The notes beneath the pieces are model-generated. The model was not told the origin of the DNA. It did not search any database and saw nothing but the letters and a program-made list of their open reading frames with translations. 64,000 nt of DNA from DAISKN01 sp963716925 (GTDB lineage Bacteria > Acidobacteriota > Vicinamibacteria > Marinacidobacterales > SMYC01). Below are positions 45,511 through 54,131 of this stretch, piece by piece; position 1 is the stretch's first letter, and each line of letters begins with the position of its first letter. The stretch covers positions 310,001-374,000 of the forward strand of contig CAVQUX010000024.1 of assembly GCA_963716925.1 (NCBI GenBank), in the 5' to 3' direction. The position numbers were made by a program, and so were the translations under genes.

Positions 45511-47970
45511 CTAGTCCGATCGCAGCGCCTGGATGACGTCGACCCGCGACGCGCGCGCCGCCGGCATCAGCGACGCAAGGATCGCCGCCGCGACCAGAAT
45601 CGTGGCCGCGCCGGCGACGGCCAGCGCCCCCGGAATGCGAATGCCCGGGATGAAGCCGGCGGCCACTCCGGTGAGTCCGAGCCCTCCCACGGCTCCCGCC
45701 ACGATGCCGGCCCCGGCGATCACCGCACCTTCTCCGAGGACGCGCGTCAAGAGGCGGCGCGGCGCCGAGCCAATCGCGAGGCGGATGCCGAACTCGCGCG
45801 TCCGCGCGCTCACCGAGAACGCCAGCACGCCGGCGACGCCGACGACGGCGATGGTCAGCGCCACCGCCGCGAACCCGCCGAAGACGAGCGCGTTCAGCCG
45901 GTCGGGCGCGAGCACCTCCGCTCGCACGTCGTCGAGCGTCGCCGCCCGCTCCACCGGCTGCTCGGGCGACAGCTCGCGGATGATCCGCGGTGAACGACGG
46001 GACGAGCGCGTAGGGATCCGTCCGCGCGTGCACGAAAAGGCGGCCGCCGCCGATCTCCTGCTCGAACGGATGATAGACGGTCATCGCCGGCCCCGGCACG
46101 ACGTTCTCGTCGTCCACGTCGGCGGCGACGCCGACGATCCGGCGGGGCCCGGTGCTCACGTCGATGAACTTCATGACCGGATCGGTCCAGAGGAATCGGC
46201 GGTTCAGCGCCTCCCGGGTCGGGAACATCCGCTGCGCCACGCTCTGGCTGACGATGACGACCGGCTCGGAATCCCGGCGGTCGGCGTCGTTGAAGTCGCG
46301 GCCGGCGATGATCGGAACGCCGAGCGCCGCGAAGAATCCCGGGGACACGGTGCGGAACCGGGCGCGCGGATCCTCCTCGCCGTCGGCTTTCGCGTAGCCC
46401 TCGACCGAGAACTGAAAGCCGGGACCGAAGATGCCGGCGTCGCGCCACGGCACGGTCGTGCCCACGGCGACCCGCTCGACGCCGGGCAGCTCCGCGATGC
46501 GCCGCATCGCCTCCTTGTAGAACGTCGGCCAGATCTGGCCGGCTCGCGCTCATAGGAAATCGGCGGACACGTTCACCGCGAGCACGTTGCGCGTGTTGAA
46601 GCCGGTCTGTGCCCTCTGCAGCGCGAACAGCGTCGCGAGCAGCATCCCCGCGCCCGCCAGCAGCACGAACGAGGCGGCGATCTGCGTGACGGCGAACAGG
46701 CGCAGCCGGCGATTCGTGCCCGACGTGATCCGCACGCTGCCGTTCGACAGGCCGATCCCGTTCGACGCCTCCGCGGACGGCAGCCGCGGCACGAACGCGA
46801 GAAGCGCGGCCGCGGCGAGGGCCAGGCTCACGCCCACCCAGAGCAGGGTCGCGTCGACGGTGACGTCCAGCGCGCGCACCGAGAAACGCGCGGCATACCG
46901 CGCGAGAACCGCGACCATCGGCCGCGCGATGACCACGCCGAGGAGCGCGCCCGCCCCGCACAGCAGCAGGCTCTCGGCCAGCAGCGTCCGCCGCAGCGCG
47001 GACGGCGCTCGCGCCGAGCGCCGCGCGGATGGCCAGCTCGCCTTCGCGCCGCACCGAGCGCGCCAGGATCAGGTTCGCCACGTTCGAGCAGGCGATGACG
47101 AAGACCAGCGCCGATGCCGCGAGCAGCACCAGCAGAACGGTCCTCGCCGGCGAGATGATCTGGTCGCGCAGCCGCACGGCGTCGATGCGAAAGTCGGCCT
47201 CCTTGGGATACGCCTCCGGATGCTCTTTGACGATCGCCCCGTGGACGGCGCGCAGCTCGGCGCGCGCCGCCTCGAGGTCGGCGCCGGGGGCGAGCCGGCC
47301 GAAGAGCTCGGTCATCCGATGCACGCGGCCGTCGACCATCGTCGCCGACAGGTGGTGCGGGCTGGTCACGACGTTGGCGATGATCTCGGTCTCCGCCGGA
47401 TACGGGATGGACGGCTCGAGAACGCCGACGATGGTCGCCGAGCGGTCGCCCAGCCGGATCGTCTTTCCGATCACCGATGGGATCGCTCTGGAGCGAGGTG
47501 CGTCCAGAAGCGGTGGGTCAGCACCACGGCGCCCGCGGCCTCCGGCCCGTCGTCCGCCGGGCCGAGCAGCCGGCCCGAGCACCGGGCGAAGTCCCATGAC
47601 GTCGAAGTACGACCGCCGACGACCCCGGCGCGGACCACGCGCGGCTCGCCGAGGCCGATCATCGTGAAGTCGATGGTCGAGAAGTCGCCGAAGGCGGTCA
47701 GCGTCTTGACGCCCGTCGCGAAGATCGTGGATCTCCGGCACCGAGAAGGCGGCGTTCGTCGACGCCGATGCCCGGGGCGCTCTGGCGGATGTAGATCAGG
47801 CGATCTTCGTCGCGGTTGACGAGCGGCCGCAGCAGGACGCCCCGGACGACGCTGAAGATCGCGGCGTTGGCGCCGATGCCGAGCGCCAGGGTCAGGACGA
47901 CCGTGATCGTCAGTCCCTTGACTCGAGCCAGAGACCTGAGCGCAAACTGGAAATCCTTCAGGATATTCAT
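45511..47970 (-). pseudogene. ADOP-type permease, copy 4, broken by multiple frameshifts
   Basis: Pieces of one ADOP protein follow each other in changing frames on the minus strand. From 47970: MNILKDFQFALRSLARVKGL to about 47755; shifted PEIHDLRDGRQD; FARCSGRLLGPADDGPEAAG with VVLTHRFWTHL (to about 47490); AIPSVIGKTIRLGDRSATIV to RREGELAIRAALGASA (about 47010); LRLFAVTQIAASFVLLAGAG to NVLAVNVSADFL (46552); FQFSVEGYAKADGEEDPRAR to about 45985; and REFGIRLAIGSAPRRLLTRV to the end. At least six shifts are needed. Domain order is otherwise that of an intact copy, and flanking genes read clean, so this is either a decaying permease or a locally poor stretch of sequence. Confidence 0.8.
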
Positions 47971-48119
47971 AGGAATCGCTCCGGCGTCACCGCCCTCCAA
48001 TACTATGTCGAATCAGACCCGAGCGGATCGACATGGCGACTGGCTTTTCTGGGGCTCCCTGCTGCAGACCTTCGACCCGCGGGATAGACTGACGCGCGCA
48101 CGGAGCGTCCGAGGACACC

Positions 48120-49256
48120 ATGAGGGATATGGAAGATCAGAAGCAGACACTTCGCCCGGAGTCATGGCTGGTGGCGGCCGGACGGAACCGGCGGCCGGGG
48201 TCCCCCCTCAACGTTCCGCTCGTGCCGGCCTCCAACTTCGTCATCGGCGACGGCCGCGAGTACGCGCGCGACGATGGAACTCCGACCTGGGAAGCGCTCG
48301 AGGAGATCGTGGGCGGTCTCGAGGGAGGTGACGCCGTGGCGTTCGCCTCGGGCATGGCCGCGACCGCCGCGATTTTCGACCAGCTCCCCGGGCCGTCGGT
48401 GGTGGCGATTCCGGATGACTGCTACCAGGGAGTGGCGAGCCTGGTGGAGACCGGCCGGGCGAAGGGGCGGTGGACCGCCCAGCGCATCGCTGCCGGTGAT
48501 ACCGAGGCCTGGGTTCGGGCTTGCGGCTACGCCGACCTTCTCTGGCTGGAATCGCCGTCGAACCCGCTCCTCGTCGTCTCGGACCTGGAGACGATCTGCG
48601 GTGCGCCCCGGAAGCGCGGGGCCCTGGTCGGCGTCGACAACACCTTCGCGACGCCTCTGAACCAGCGTCCGCTCGAGCTTGGCGCCGATGTCTCGGTGCA
48701 ATCGGCGACCAAGCTCATCGGCGGACACTCCGACCTCCTCGCCGGCGTCGCCACCGCGAAGGACGCCGGGCTTCGGGCCTCTCTCCGGAAGGCGCGGGAG
48801 CTCGCGGGCGCGACCCCCGGCACCCTGGAAGCGTTCCTCGCGGTTCGGGGCGCGAGGACCATGGCCCTTCGCCTACGGCGCGCCGAGCAAACGGCGATGA
48901 TCCTGGCGTCGCGGCTCGAGGCCCACCCCCGGGTAATGCGGACGAGGTATCCCGGGCTTTCCTCTCACCCGAGCCATGAGCTCGCCCGTCGTCAGCTTGG
49001 TGGATTCGGAACCATCATCTCCTTCGACACGCGCGGCGGAGCGGGAGGGGCGGACGCCGTCTGCCGCTCCGTCCGCCTCATCCAGCATGCCACCAGCCTC
49101 GGAGCCGTGGAGTCGACGATGGAGCGTCGAGCGGCGATACCCGGACAGGAGTACCTCCCGCCTTCGCTTCTCCGGTTGAGCGTCGGCATCGAGGACCCCG
49201 ACGACCTGTGGGCGGATCTGGACCAGGCATTGCGCGCGACCGCCGGACTTTCCTGA
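48120..49256 (+). CDS. Cys/Met metabolism PLP-dependent enzyme (cystathionine gamma-synthase/lyase-like)
   Basis: Protein of 378 residues, fold-type I PLP enzyme of the trans-sulfuration family. Marks: YARDDGTPTWEALEEIVGGL, AVAFASGMAATAAIF (phosphate-binding loop), LLWLESPSNPLLVVSDL, VGVDNTFATPLNQRPLELGA with the PLP aspartate, SATKLIGGHSDLLAGV with the Schiff-base lysine, and VRLIQHATSLGAVESTMERR. Synthase, lyase and methionine gamma-lyase activities cannot be told apart from this alone. ATG 48120 follows CGAGGA; ATG 48129 is an alternative. A hydrolase gene follows after 13 bases. Confidence 0.88.
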   Translation: MRDMEDQKQTLRPESWLVAAGRNRRPGSPLNVPLVPASNFVIGDGREYARDDGTPTWEALEEIVGGLEGGDAVAFASGMAATAAIFDQLPGPSVVAIPDDCYQGVASLVETGRAKGRWTAQRIAAGDTEAWVRACGYADLLWLESPSNPLLVVSDLETICGAPRKRGALVGVDNTFATPLNQRPLELGADVSVQSATKLIGGHSDLLAGVATAKDAGLRASLRKARELAGATPGTLEAFLAVRGARTMALRLRRAEQTAMILASRLEAHPRVMRTRYPGLSSHPSHELARRQLGGFGTIISFDTRGGAGGADAVCRSVRLIQHATSLGAVESTMERRAAIPGQEYLPPSLLRLSVGIEDPDDLWADLDQALRATAGLS

Positions 49257-49269
49257 CGTAGAACTCCAA

Positions 49270-50118
49270 ATGGAGGCCCTCACGGAAAACGCCGTTCTCT
49301 GGATCAGCCTGCTGTTCGCCGCGGTTTCGACACCTGGAGCCGCGAGGTCCGCCGACGGGGTCGAGATCCGGTACGAGGTCGCGGGAAGCGGCTCGCCCCC
49401 GATCGTCTTCGTGCACGGGTGGTCCTGCGACCGGTCGTACTGGCGTCCGCAAGTCGAGCACTTCGCGAAATCGCACCGGGTCGTGGCCGTCGACCTCGCC
49501 GGACACGGCGAGTCGGCCCGCAATCGCAAGGATTGGACGATGGCCGCCTTCGGAGAAGACGTTCGCGCCGTTCTCGACGCGCTCGACCTGCGCGGCGCAG
49601 TGCTCGTCGGACACTCGATGAGCGGGCCGGTGATCCTCGAAGCCTCCCGGCTCGCGCCCGATCGTGTCGCGGCGCTCGTGCCCGTAGACACTCTCGCCGA
49701 AGTGGATCGCCGGATGAGCCCGGAAGAGCGCGAGGGGTTCCTCGGGCCGATTCGCACCGACTTCCGCGCCGCCACGGCGGAGTTCGTGCGCGAGTTCATG
49801 TTCACCGAGCGCACGGATCCGAAGCTCATCGACCGAATCGCCGACGACATGGCGAGCGCGCCGCCCGAAGTGGCGATCCCGGCGATGGAAAGCCTGTTCG
49901 CCTACGACGAGGCGGCGGCGCTGGCCCTCGTCACGATCCCCGTCCGGCTCCTGAACGCCGACCGTTTTCCCACGGACCTAAAGGCGGCGCGGCGGCACAA
50001 ACCCGACGTCGAGCTCACGGTCATGCCGCGGGTGGGCCACTTCCTGATGGCGGAGGATCCGGAGGAGTTCAACCGGCTCCTGGCGCGCGCTGTGAAGGAG
50101 CTCACGGGAGGGCGCTAG
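49270..50118 (+). CDS. Alpha/beta-fold hydrolase, probably exported
   Basis: Protein of 282 residues. N-terminal hydrophobic stretch (AVLWISLLFAAVSTPGAARS) looks like a signal peptide. Hydrolase core: PPIVFVHGWSCDRSYWRPQV with the HG oxyanion loop, VVAVDLAGHGES, nucleophile serine in AVLVGHSMSGPVILEA, and catalytic histidine in MPRVGHFLMAEDPEEFNRLL. A likely acid is the Asp in PVRLLNADRFPTDLK. It resembles haloperoxidase/esterase-type enzymes. Start ATG 49270 lacks a Shine-Dalgarno; TAGAAC lies five bases upstream. Possibly in one transcript with the PLP enzyme. Confidence 0.85.
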   Translation: MEALTENAVLWISLLFAAVSTPGAARSADGVEIRYEVAGSGSPPIVFVHGWSCDRSYWRPQVEHFAKSHRVVAVDLAGHGESARNRKDWTMAAFGEDVRAVLDALDLRGAVLVGHSMSGPVILEASRLAPDRVAALVPVDTLAEVDRRMSPEEREGFLGPIRTDFRAATAEFVREFMFTERTDPKLIDRIADDMASAPPEVAIPAMESLFAYDEAAALALVTIPVRLLNADRFPTDLKAARRHKPDVELTVMPRVGHFLMAEDPEEFNRLLARAVKELTGGR

Positions 50119-50127
50119 CCGGCGCCG

Positions 50128-50424
50128 TTACTTGGCCTTGACGTCGTTCTCGATGGGCTGGAGCGATTCGAGGTAGACGGCGATGGCCTTCAAGTCGGCT
50201 TCCTCGAGGTGCTGATAACCCTTGTCGATGATTTCAGCCATCAGCCCCTGGGTGCTGTCTCCGTCGGGTAGAAGGTTCGACTGGAGGAACCAGACGATGT
50301 CGGCGGTCGCCCAGCTGCCGATGCCGGTCTTGTCGTCCGGCGTGATGTTGGGAGCGGTCTCTCCTTCCGGCCCGTCTTTCGAGCCGGCAAAGTACCGGGA
50401 GTCCTGTAATAGAATGCTGCGCTG
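50128..50424 (-). pseudogene. C-terminal remnant of a cytochrome c gene (heme-binding part missing)
   Basis: The minus strand encodes DSRYFAGSKDGPEGETAPNI, then TGIGSWATADIVWFLQSNLL, GDSTQGLMAEIIDKGYQHLE and LKAIAVYLESLQPI before the stop at 50128-50130. This matches the second half of class I cytochromes c found with dehydrogenase complexes, including the methionine-ligand region GLMAEII and the closing AIAVYLESL helix. The N-terminal CxxCH motif is absent: an in-frame stop at 50425-50427 and the start of corA cut it off. The fragment has no start codon of its own with a ribosome site. Confidence 0.75.
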
Positions 50425-50426
50425 TC

Positions 50427-51401
50427 ATGTTCCACATCATGGAGCTGGACGATGGACGGGTGGAGCTGTACGAAGGAACCGAGCGAGTCGCTCCACCGAC
50501 CCCCGGCGTGCTGCGCTGGATCGACCTGACCGCGCCGACGCCCCCGAACCTGGAGCTCCTCCGGGCGAGGTTCGATTTCCACCCGCTCACCATCGAGGAC
50601 TGCGGGCACCTCGATCAGCGCCCCAAGCTCGAGGAGTACCGCAATCACCTGTTCCTGGTGACGCAGGGGTTCTCCTCCAAGGGGGAGAGGGTCCACGAGC
50701 TCGAGCTTCAGGAGCTCCACGCGTTTCTGGGCGAGCACTTCCTGGTGACGGTGCACGATTCACCGATCGCCGCGCTCGAGAAAGCCTGGGCTCGTCTCTC
50801 GAAGGAGCCAAAGCTTCTGGAACGAGGGGTCGATTTCGTGTACTACCTCGTGGCCGACGGGATCGTCGACGACAACTTCCCGATCCTCGATCGAATCGCC
50901 GACGAGCTCGAGGAGCTCGAGGATTCGGTGCTGGCGGCCCCGCACCGCAAGGACCTCCAGCGCATCTTCGCTCTCAAGCACCACCTGGTCTCGATGCGCA
51001 AGGTCCTCTCTCCGCAGAGAGACGTCCTCGGGCTCCTGGCCAAGCGGGGAGACTCGCGGATCACCGAGCGCACCGCCGTCTACCTGCGCGACGTCTATGA
51101 CCACCTGGTGCGCATCAACGAGTCGATCGAGGCGAGCCGCGACCTCCTCGGAAACGCGCTCGAGGCCTATCTCTCGGCGGTCGGCCAGCGCACCAACGAG
51201 ATCATGAAGTACCTGACGATCATGAGCGCGGTGTTCCTTCCGCTCGCCTTCGTGGTCGGCTTCTTCGGACAGAACTTCGACAACCTGCCGTTCTTCCGGG
51301 ACTGGGTCCACTCCGATCGACTGATGTGGGGGATGATCGTCACCTGCGTGGTTGTGCCTGCTACCATGCTCACCTGGTTCAAACGAAAGAACTGGCTGTG
51401 A
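50427..51401 (+). CDS. corA: CorA-family divalent cation transporter with GQN in place of GMN
   Basis: Protein of 324 residues. Large cytosolic N-terminal domain (LRWIDLTAPTPPNLELLRAR, HPLTIEDCGHLDQRPKLEEY), long helix LLGNALEAYLSAVGQRTNEI, then two C-terminal transmembrane segments. The pore signature after the first one reads VVGFFGQNFDNLPF, so the usual GMN is GQN; variants of this kind occur in some CorA/ZntB-type proteins and may alter ion choice. The charged tail WFKRKNWL is typical of CorA ends. ATG 50427; TAGAAT (50410-50415) lies 11 bases upstream, giving at most a very short leader. Confidence 0.88.
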   Translation: MFHIMELDDGRVELYEGTERVAPPTPGVLRWIDLTAPTPPNLELLRARFDFHPLTIEDCGHLDQRPKLEEYRNHLFLVTQGFSSKGERVHELELQELHAFLGEHFLVTVHDSPIAALEKAWARLSKEPKLLERGVDFVYYLVADGIVDDNFPILDRIADELEELEDSVLAAPHRKDLQRIFALKHHLVSMRKVLSPQRDVLGLLAKRGDSRITERTAVYLRDVYDHLVRINESIEASRDLLGNALEAYLSAVGQRTNEIMKYLTIMSAVFLPLAFVVGFFGQNFDNLPFFRDWVHSDRLMWGMIVTCVVVPATMLTWFKRKNWL

Positions 51402-51456
51402 GAACCGGGCTCAGCCGCGAGCTCATGATTCGAATACCGCTTTCGACTCGCTCCGC

Positions 51457-51485
51457 TTGACCGCGCCTGACGCTCGCGTTACCCT
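51457..51485 (+). promoter_or_regulatory. Leaderless promoter of the small Cys/His protein gene
   Basis: TTGACC (51457-51462), 17-base spacer, TACCCT (51480-51485), then five bases to GTG 51491 and eight to ATG 51494. No Shine-Dalgarno. Likely drives the TonB receptor gene as well. Confidence 0.6.
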
Positions 51486-51490
51486 CAACG

Positions 51491-51796
51491 GTGATGAGTA
51501 GCCAGTCTCATCGGGGAACGGTTCGCAGAGCGCCCGTAGCTCTGTTCTCGCTGCTCGCCCTCCTCACCCTCCTCGCGTCGCTCTTCGTCGGCACCTTCGT
51601 GCACACCGACGATGGTTGCGCGGTCGAGCGCCATTGCGCCACCTGCGTCTTCGCATTGCACCAGGTGGATCAATCCGCAGTACCCGAAGTCGTGCTCCCC
51701 GTCTCCCTTCCCACGGAGCTGGCGGCTCCGCCCGCGCCGGCGAGACTCTACGGGGAAGCCCGGCTCCACGCCTCGCGCGGTCCCCCCGCGGTCTGA
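51491..51796 (+). CDS. Small membrane protein with a Cys/His cluster, upstream of a TonB receptor
   Basis: Protein of about 101 residues. One transmembrane segment (VALFSLLALLTLLASLFVGT) is followed by an external HTDDGCAVERHCATCVFALH, in which three Cys and three His in 20 residues could bind a metal, and a proline/alanine-rich tail. This layout resembles DUF2946-like small proteins that accompany metal-linked TonB receptors. The receptor gene starts 117 bases downstream. I infer a role in metal sensing or delivery; there is no enzymatic motif. GTG 51491 or ATG 51494 may be the start. Confidence 0.65.
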   Translation: MMSSQSHRGTVRRAPVALFSLLALLTLLASLFVGTFVHTDDGCAVERHCATCVFALHQVDQSAVPEVVLPVSLPTELAAPPAPARLYGEARLHASRGPPAV

Positions 51797-51912
51797 ACCT
51801 CGACTTTCTTCTTGTTTGGCCAGGCTCGGGCTCTCCCCGGGGCCGGCCATCCATGTTCAGGTTCAGCGGAAAGGGCGGGGCTCGAGCAGCCACCGCCAGC
51901 GAGGTCCATTCC

Positions 51913-54123
51913 ATGATTCCTAGTTTTCGTCCTCCGAGCTGCATTCTCTCGCGCGTCGCCTCCCTCGTCAGCGTTCTGCTTTTGGTTGCCGCCTCTCCCC
52001 TTGTGGCCGCTTCGGTGGTGGAGATCACCGTCACTGATGCCAAGGGCGCTGCGATTCCCGGCGCCGTCGTTTCCCTGGCGGGTACCGGCTTCGAGGCCGT
52101 TACCGATGCTTCCGGCGTCGCCCGGTTCGATGCCGTCGGCGCCGGGGGTTATGACGTGGTCGTGCAACTGCCCGGGTTTCAATCCAACCGTTCCGACATC
52201 ACCGTGGCCGAAGGGACGCCACTGCGGGTGAGCGTTTCGCTCTCGGAGGCCTTGCACTTTTCGGAGTCGGTCACCGTGACCCCCACCGGAAGAGACACCT
52301 TCGAGTCCTATCAGCCGGCGACGGTGCTCGGAGGCGAGGATCTGCAGCAGAGACTCGGACCCACTCTGGGAGCGACCCTCGCGAGTGAGCCCGGCGTCAA
52401 CGTCCGGTCGTTCGGGGCCGGCAATCAGCGTCCGGTCATTCGCGGCCTCGACAACGACCGGGTGTTGATCCTGGAGAATGGAAGCCGCACCGGCGACCTG
52501 TCGAGCCAGTCCGCCGACCACGGCGTCAACCTCGATCCCGCCACCGCGGGCAGCATCGAGGTGGTACGCGGTCCCGCGACCCTGCTCTACGGAAGCAGCG
52601 CCCTCGGGGGGGTGGTGAACCTCGTCTCCGAAGAAATCCCGACGAAGCCGGTGAGCGACGTCCACGGCTCGATGACGGTCCAGGGCGCCACCGCCGACGA
52701 GAACGGGGGGATCGCGGGAGATGTGAGCCTGGGCAACGGCAGGTTCGCGGTGCGGTTCAATGGCTCGGCGCAGCGCACGAGCGATTACGAGACTCCTGAC
52801 CCGGACCTGGAGACGGTTCCCAACAGTTTCAGCCGGTCGAAATCCGGCGGCGGCGCGTTCTCGTTCACCGGGAAGGACGGCTTCGCCGGGGCCTCTTACC
52901 AGTACGTGAACAGCCGGTACGGAGTCCCCTTCGTCGAAGAAGGCGAGACCACCCTGAACCCGCGCCGGCACAAGTTCGATTTTCGCGGCGAGCGTCGAAA
53001 CCTCAACTCGTTCATCGAGGGCGTGAAGTTCCAGACGGCGTTTCGCGACTACGCGCACGACGAGATCGAGGGCAGCGGCGCGATCGCCACCAGTTTCAAG
53101 AACAAGACATGGGAGGGAGAGCTATTTCTGCAACACCGTCCGGCGGGAGCCCTCACGGGAACGTTCGGCGTGTGGCTCCTGGACCGCGACTACTCCTCGG
53201 CCGGCGAAGAAGCCCTGGCTCCGCCGACGACGCAAAACAGCTTCGCCGGCTTCCTCTACGAAGAAGTGAACCTCCGCCATCTCTCGCTTCAATTCGGCGG
53301 ACGTCTGGACCACACCACGTTCAACCCCGACGGAGCCGCCGTGGACCGCGACGACGTCATCGACCGCGACTTCACCGAGTTCTCCGGATCGGTGGGAGCC
53401 CTCTGGTACCTGCGCGACGACCTGACTCTCGCGTTGAACTTCGCCCGCGCCGCGCGGAACCCCAGCCTGGAAGAGCTCTACAACTTCGGCCCCCACGCGG
53501 GCAACTTCGCCTTCGAGATCGGCGACACCAACCTGCCGACCGAGGTAGGCTACGGCTTCGATGTCTCGCTGCGCTACCGGAGTCCTCGGTTCGTCGCGGA
53601 GGGAACGGGATTCGTGAACCGCATCGACGACTTCATCTTCCCTTTCCAGACCGGTGAGATCGAAGACGACCTTCCCGTCGTCAACTTCATCTCCGCGGAC
53701 AGCGACCTCAGGGGCTTCGAAGCCCACGTGGACGCCGGAATCACTCCCGACGTATGGCTGATCTTCGGCGGCGACACCGTCCGCGGCGAGCTCCGGGACG
53801 GCGGCGGCCCGCTCCCTCGTATCCCTCCTTACCGTGTATGGACGGGGCTCCGCTACGAGAAGAACGGCTTCCATCTCGAGGGCGAGGTCAAGAACGTCGG
53901 GGAACAGACCCGCGTCTACGGTGCGGAAACGCCTACCGACGGCTACACCGTGCTGAACTTCCACGGCTCCTACCAGATCACCTCTGGCAAGACCGTGCAT
54001 ACTTTCACCGTGCGCCTCGACAACGCCACGGATGAGCTCTACCGGAACCACCTCTCCTACATCAAGGACCTGACGCCGGAGATCGGACGGTCGCTGAAGG
54101 CGGTGTATGGATTGAGGTTCTAG
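51913..54123 (+). CDS. TonB-dependent outer-membrane receptor, ZnuD-like
   Basis: Protein of 736 residues. ATG 51913 follows GAGG. Signal peptide to about residue 35 (VASLVSVLLLVAASPLVAAS), then a carboxypeptidase-regulatory-like domain (VVEITVTDAKGAAIPGAVVS to DVVVQLPGFQSNRSD), the plug (LGPTLGATLASEPGVNVRSF, RPVIRGLDNDRVLILENGSR, GSIEVVRGPATLLYGSSALG) and a 22-strand barrel ending EIGRSLKAVYGLRF with the terminal aromatic residue. Plug wording is closest to zinc receptors of the ZnuD group. A small Cys/His membrane protein is encoded upstream, which favours a metal ligand. Substrate remains inferred. Confidence 0.87.
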   Translation: MIPSFRPPSCILSRVASLVSVLLLVAASPLVAASVVEITVTDAKGAAIPGAVVSLAGTGFEAVTDASGVARFDAVGAGGYDVVVQLPGFQSNRSDITVAEGTPLRVSVSLSEALHFSESVTVTPTGRDTFESYQPATVLGGEDLQQRLGPTLGATLASEPGVNVRSFGAGNQRPVIRGLDNDRVLILENGSRTGDLSSQSADHGVNLDPATAGSIEVVRGPATLLYGSSALGGVVNLVSEEIPTKPVSDVHGSMTVQGATADENGGIAGDVSLGNGRFAVRFNGSAQRTSDYETPDPDLETVPNSFSRSKSGGGAFSFTGKDGFAGASYQYVNSRYGVPFVEEGETTLNPRRHKFDFRGERRNLNSFIEGVKFQTAFRDYAHDEIEGSGAIATSFKNKTWEGELFLQHRPAGALTGTFGVWLLDRDYSSAGEEALAPPTTQNSFAGFLYEEVNLRHLSLQFGGRLDHTTFNPDGAAVDRDDVIDRDFTEFSGSVGALWYLRDDLTLALNFARAARNPSLEELYNFGPHAGNFAFEIGDTNLPTEVGYGFDVSLRYRSPRFVAEGTGFVNRIDDFIFPFQTGEIEDDLPVVNFISADSDLRGFEAHVDAGITPDVWLIFGGDTVRGELRDGGGPLPRIPPYRVWTGLRYEKNGFHLEGEVKNVGEQTRVYGAETPTDGYTVLNFHGSYQITSGKTVHTFTVRLDNATDELYRNHLSYIKDLTPEIGRSLKAVYGLRF

Positions 54124-54131
54124 ACCAGGGG

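Noticed and set aside
44084..46507. Minus-strand open frame of 807 codons spanning the degraded permease and the MATE gene
   Set aside because: Its first 175 residues are real ADOP sequence, but the rest is frameshifted permease text and then the antisense of the MATE gene.
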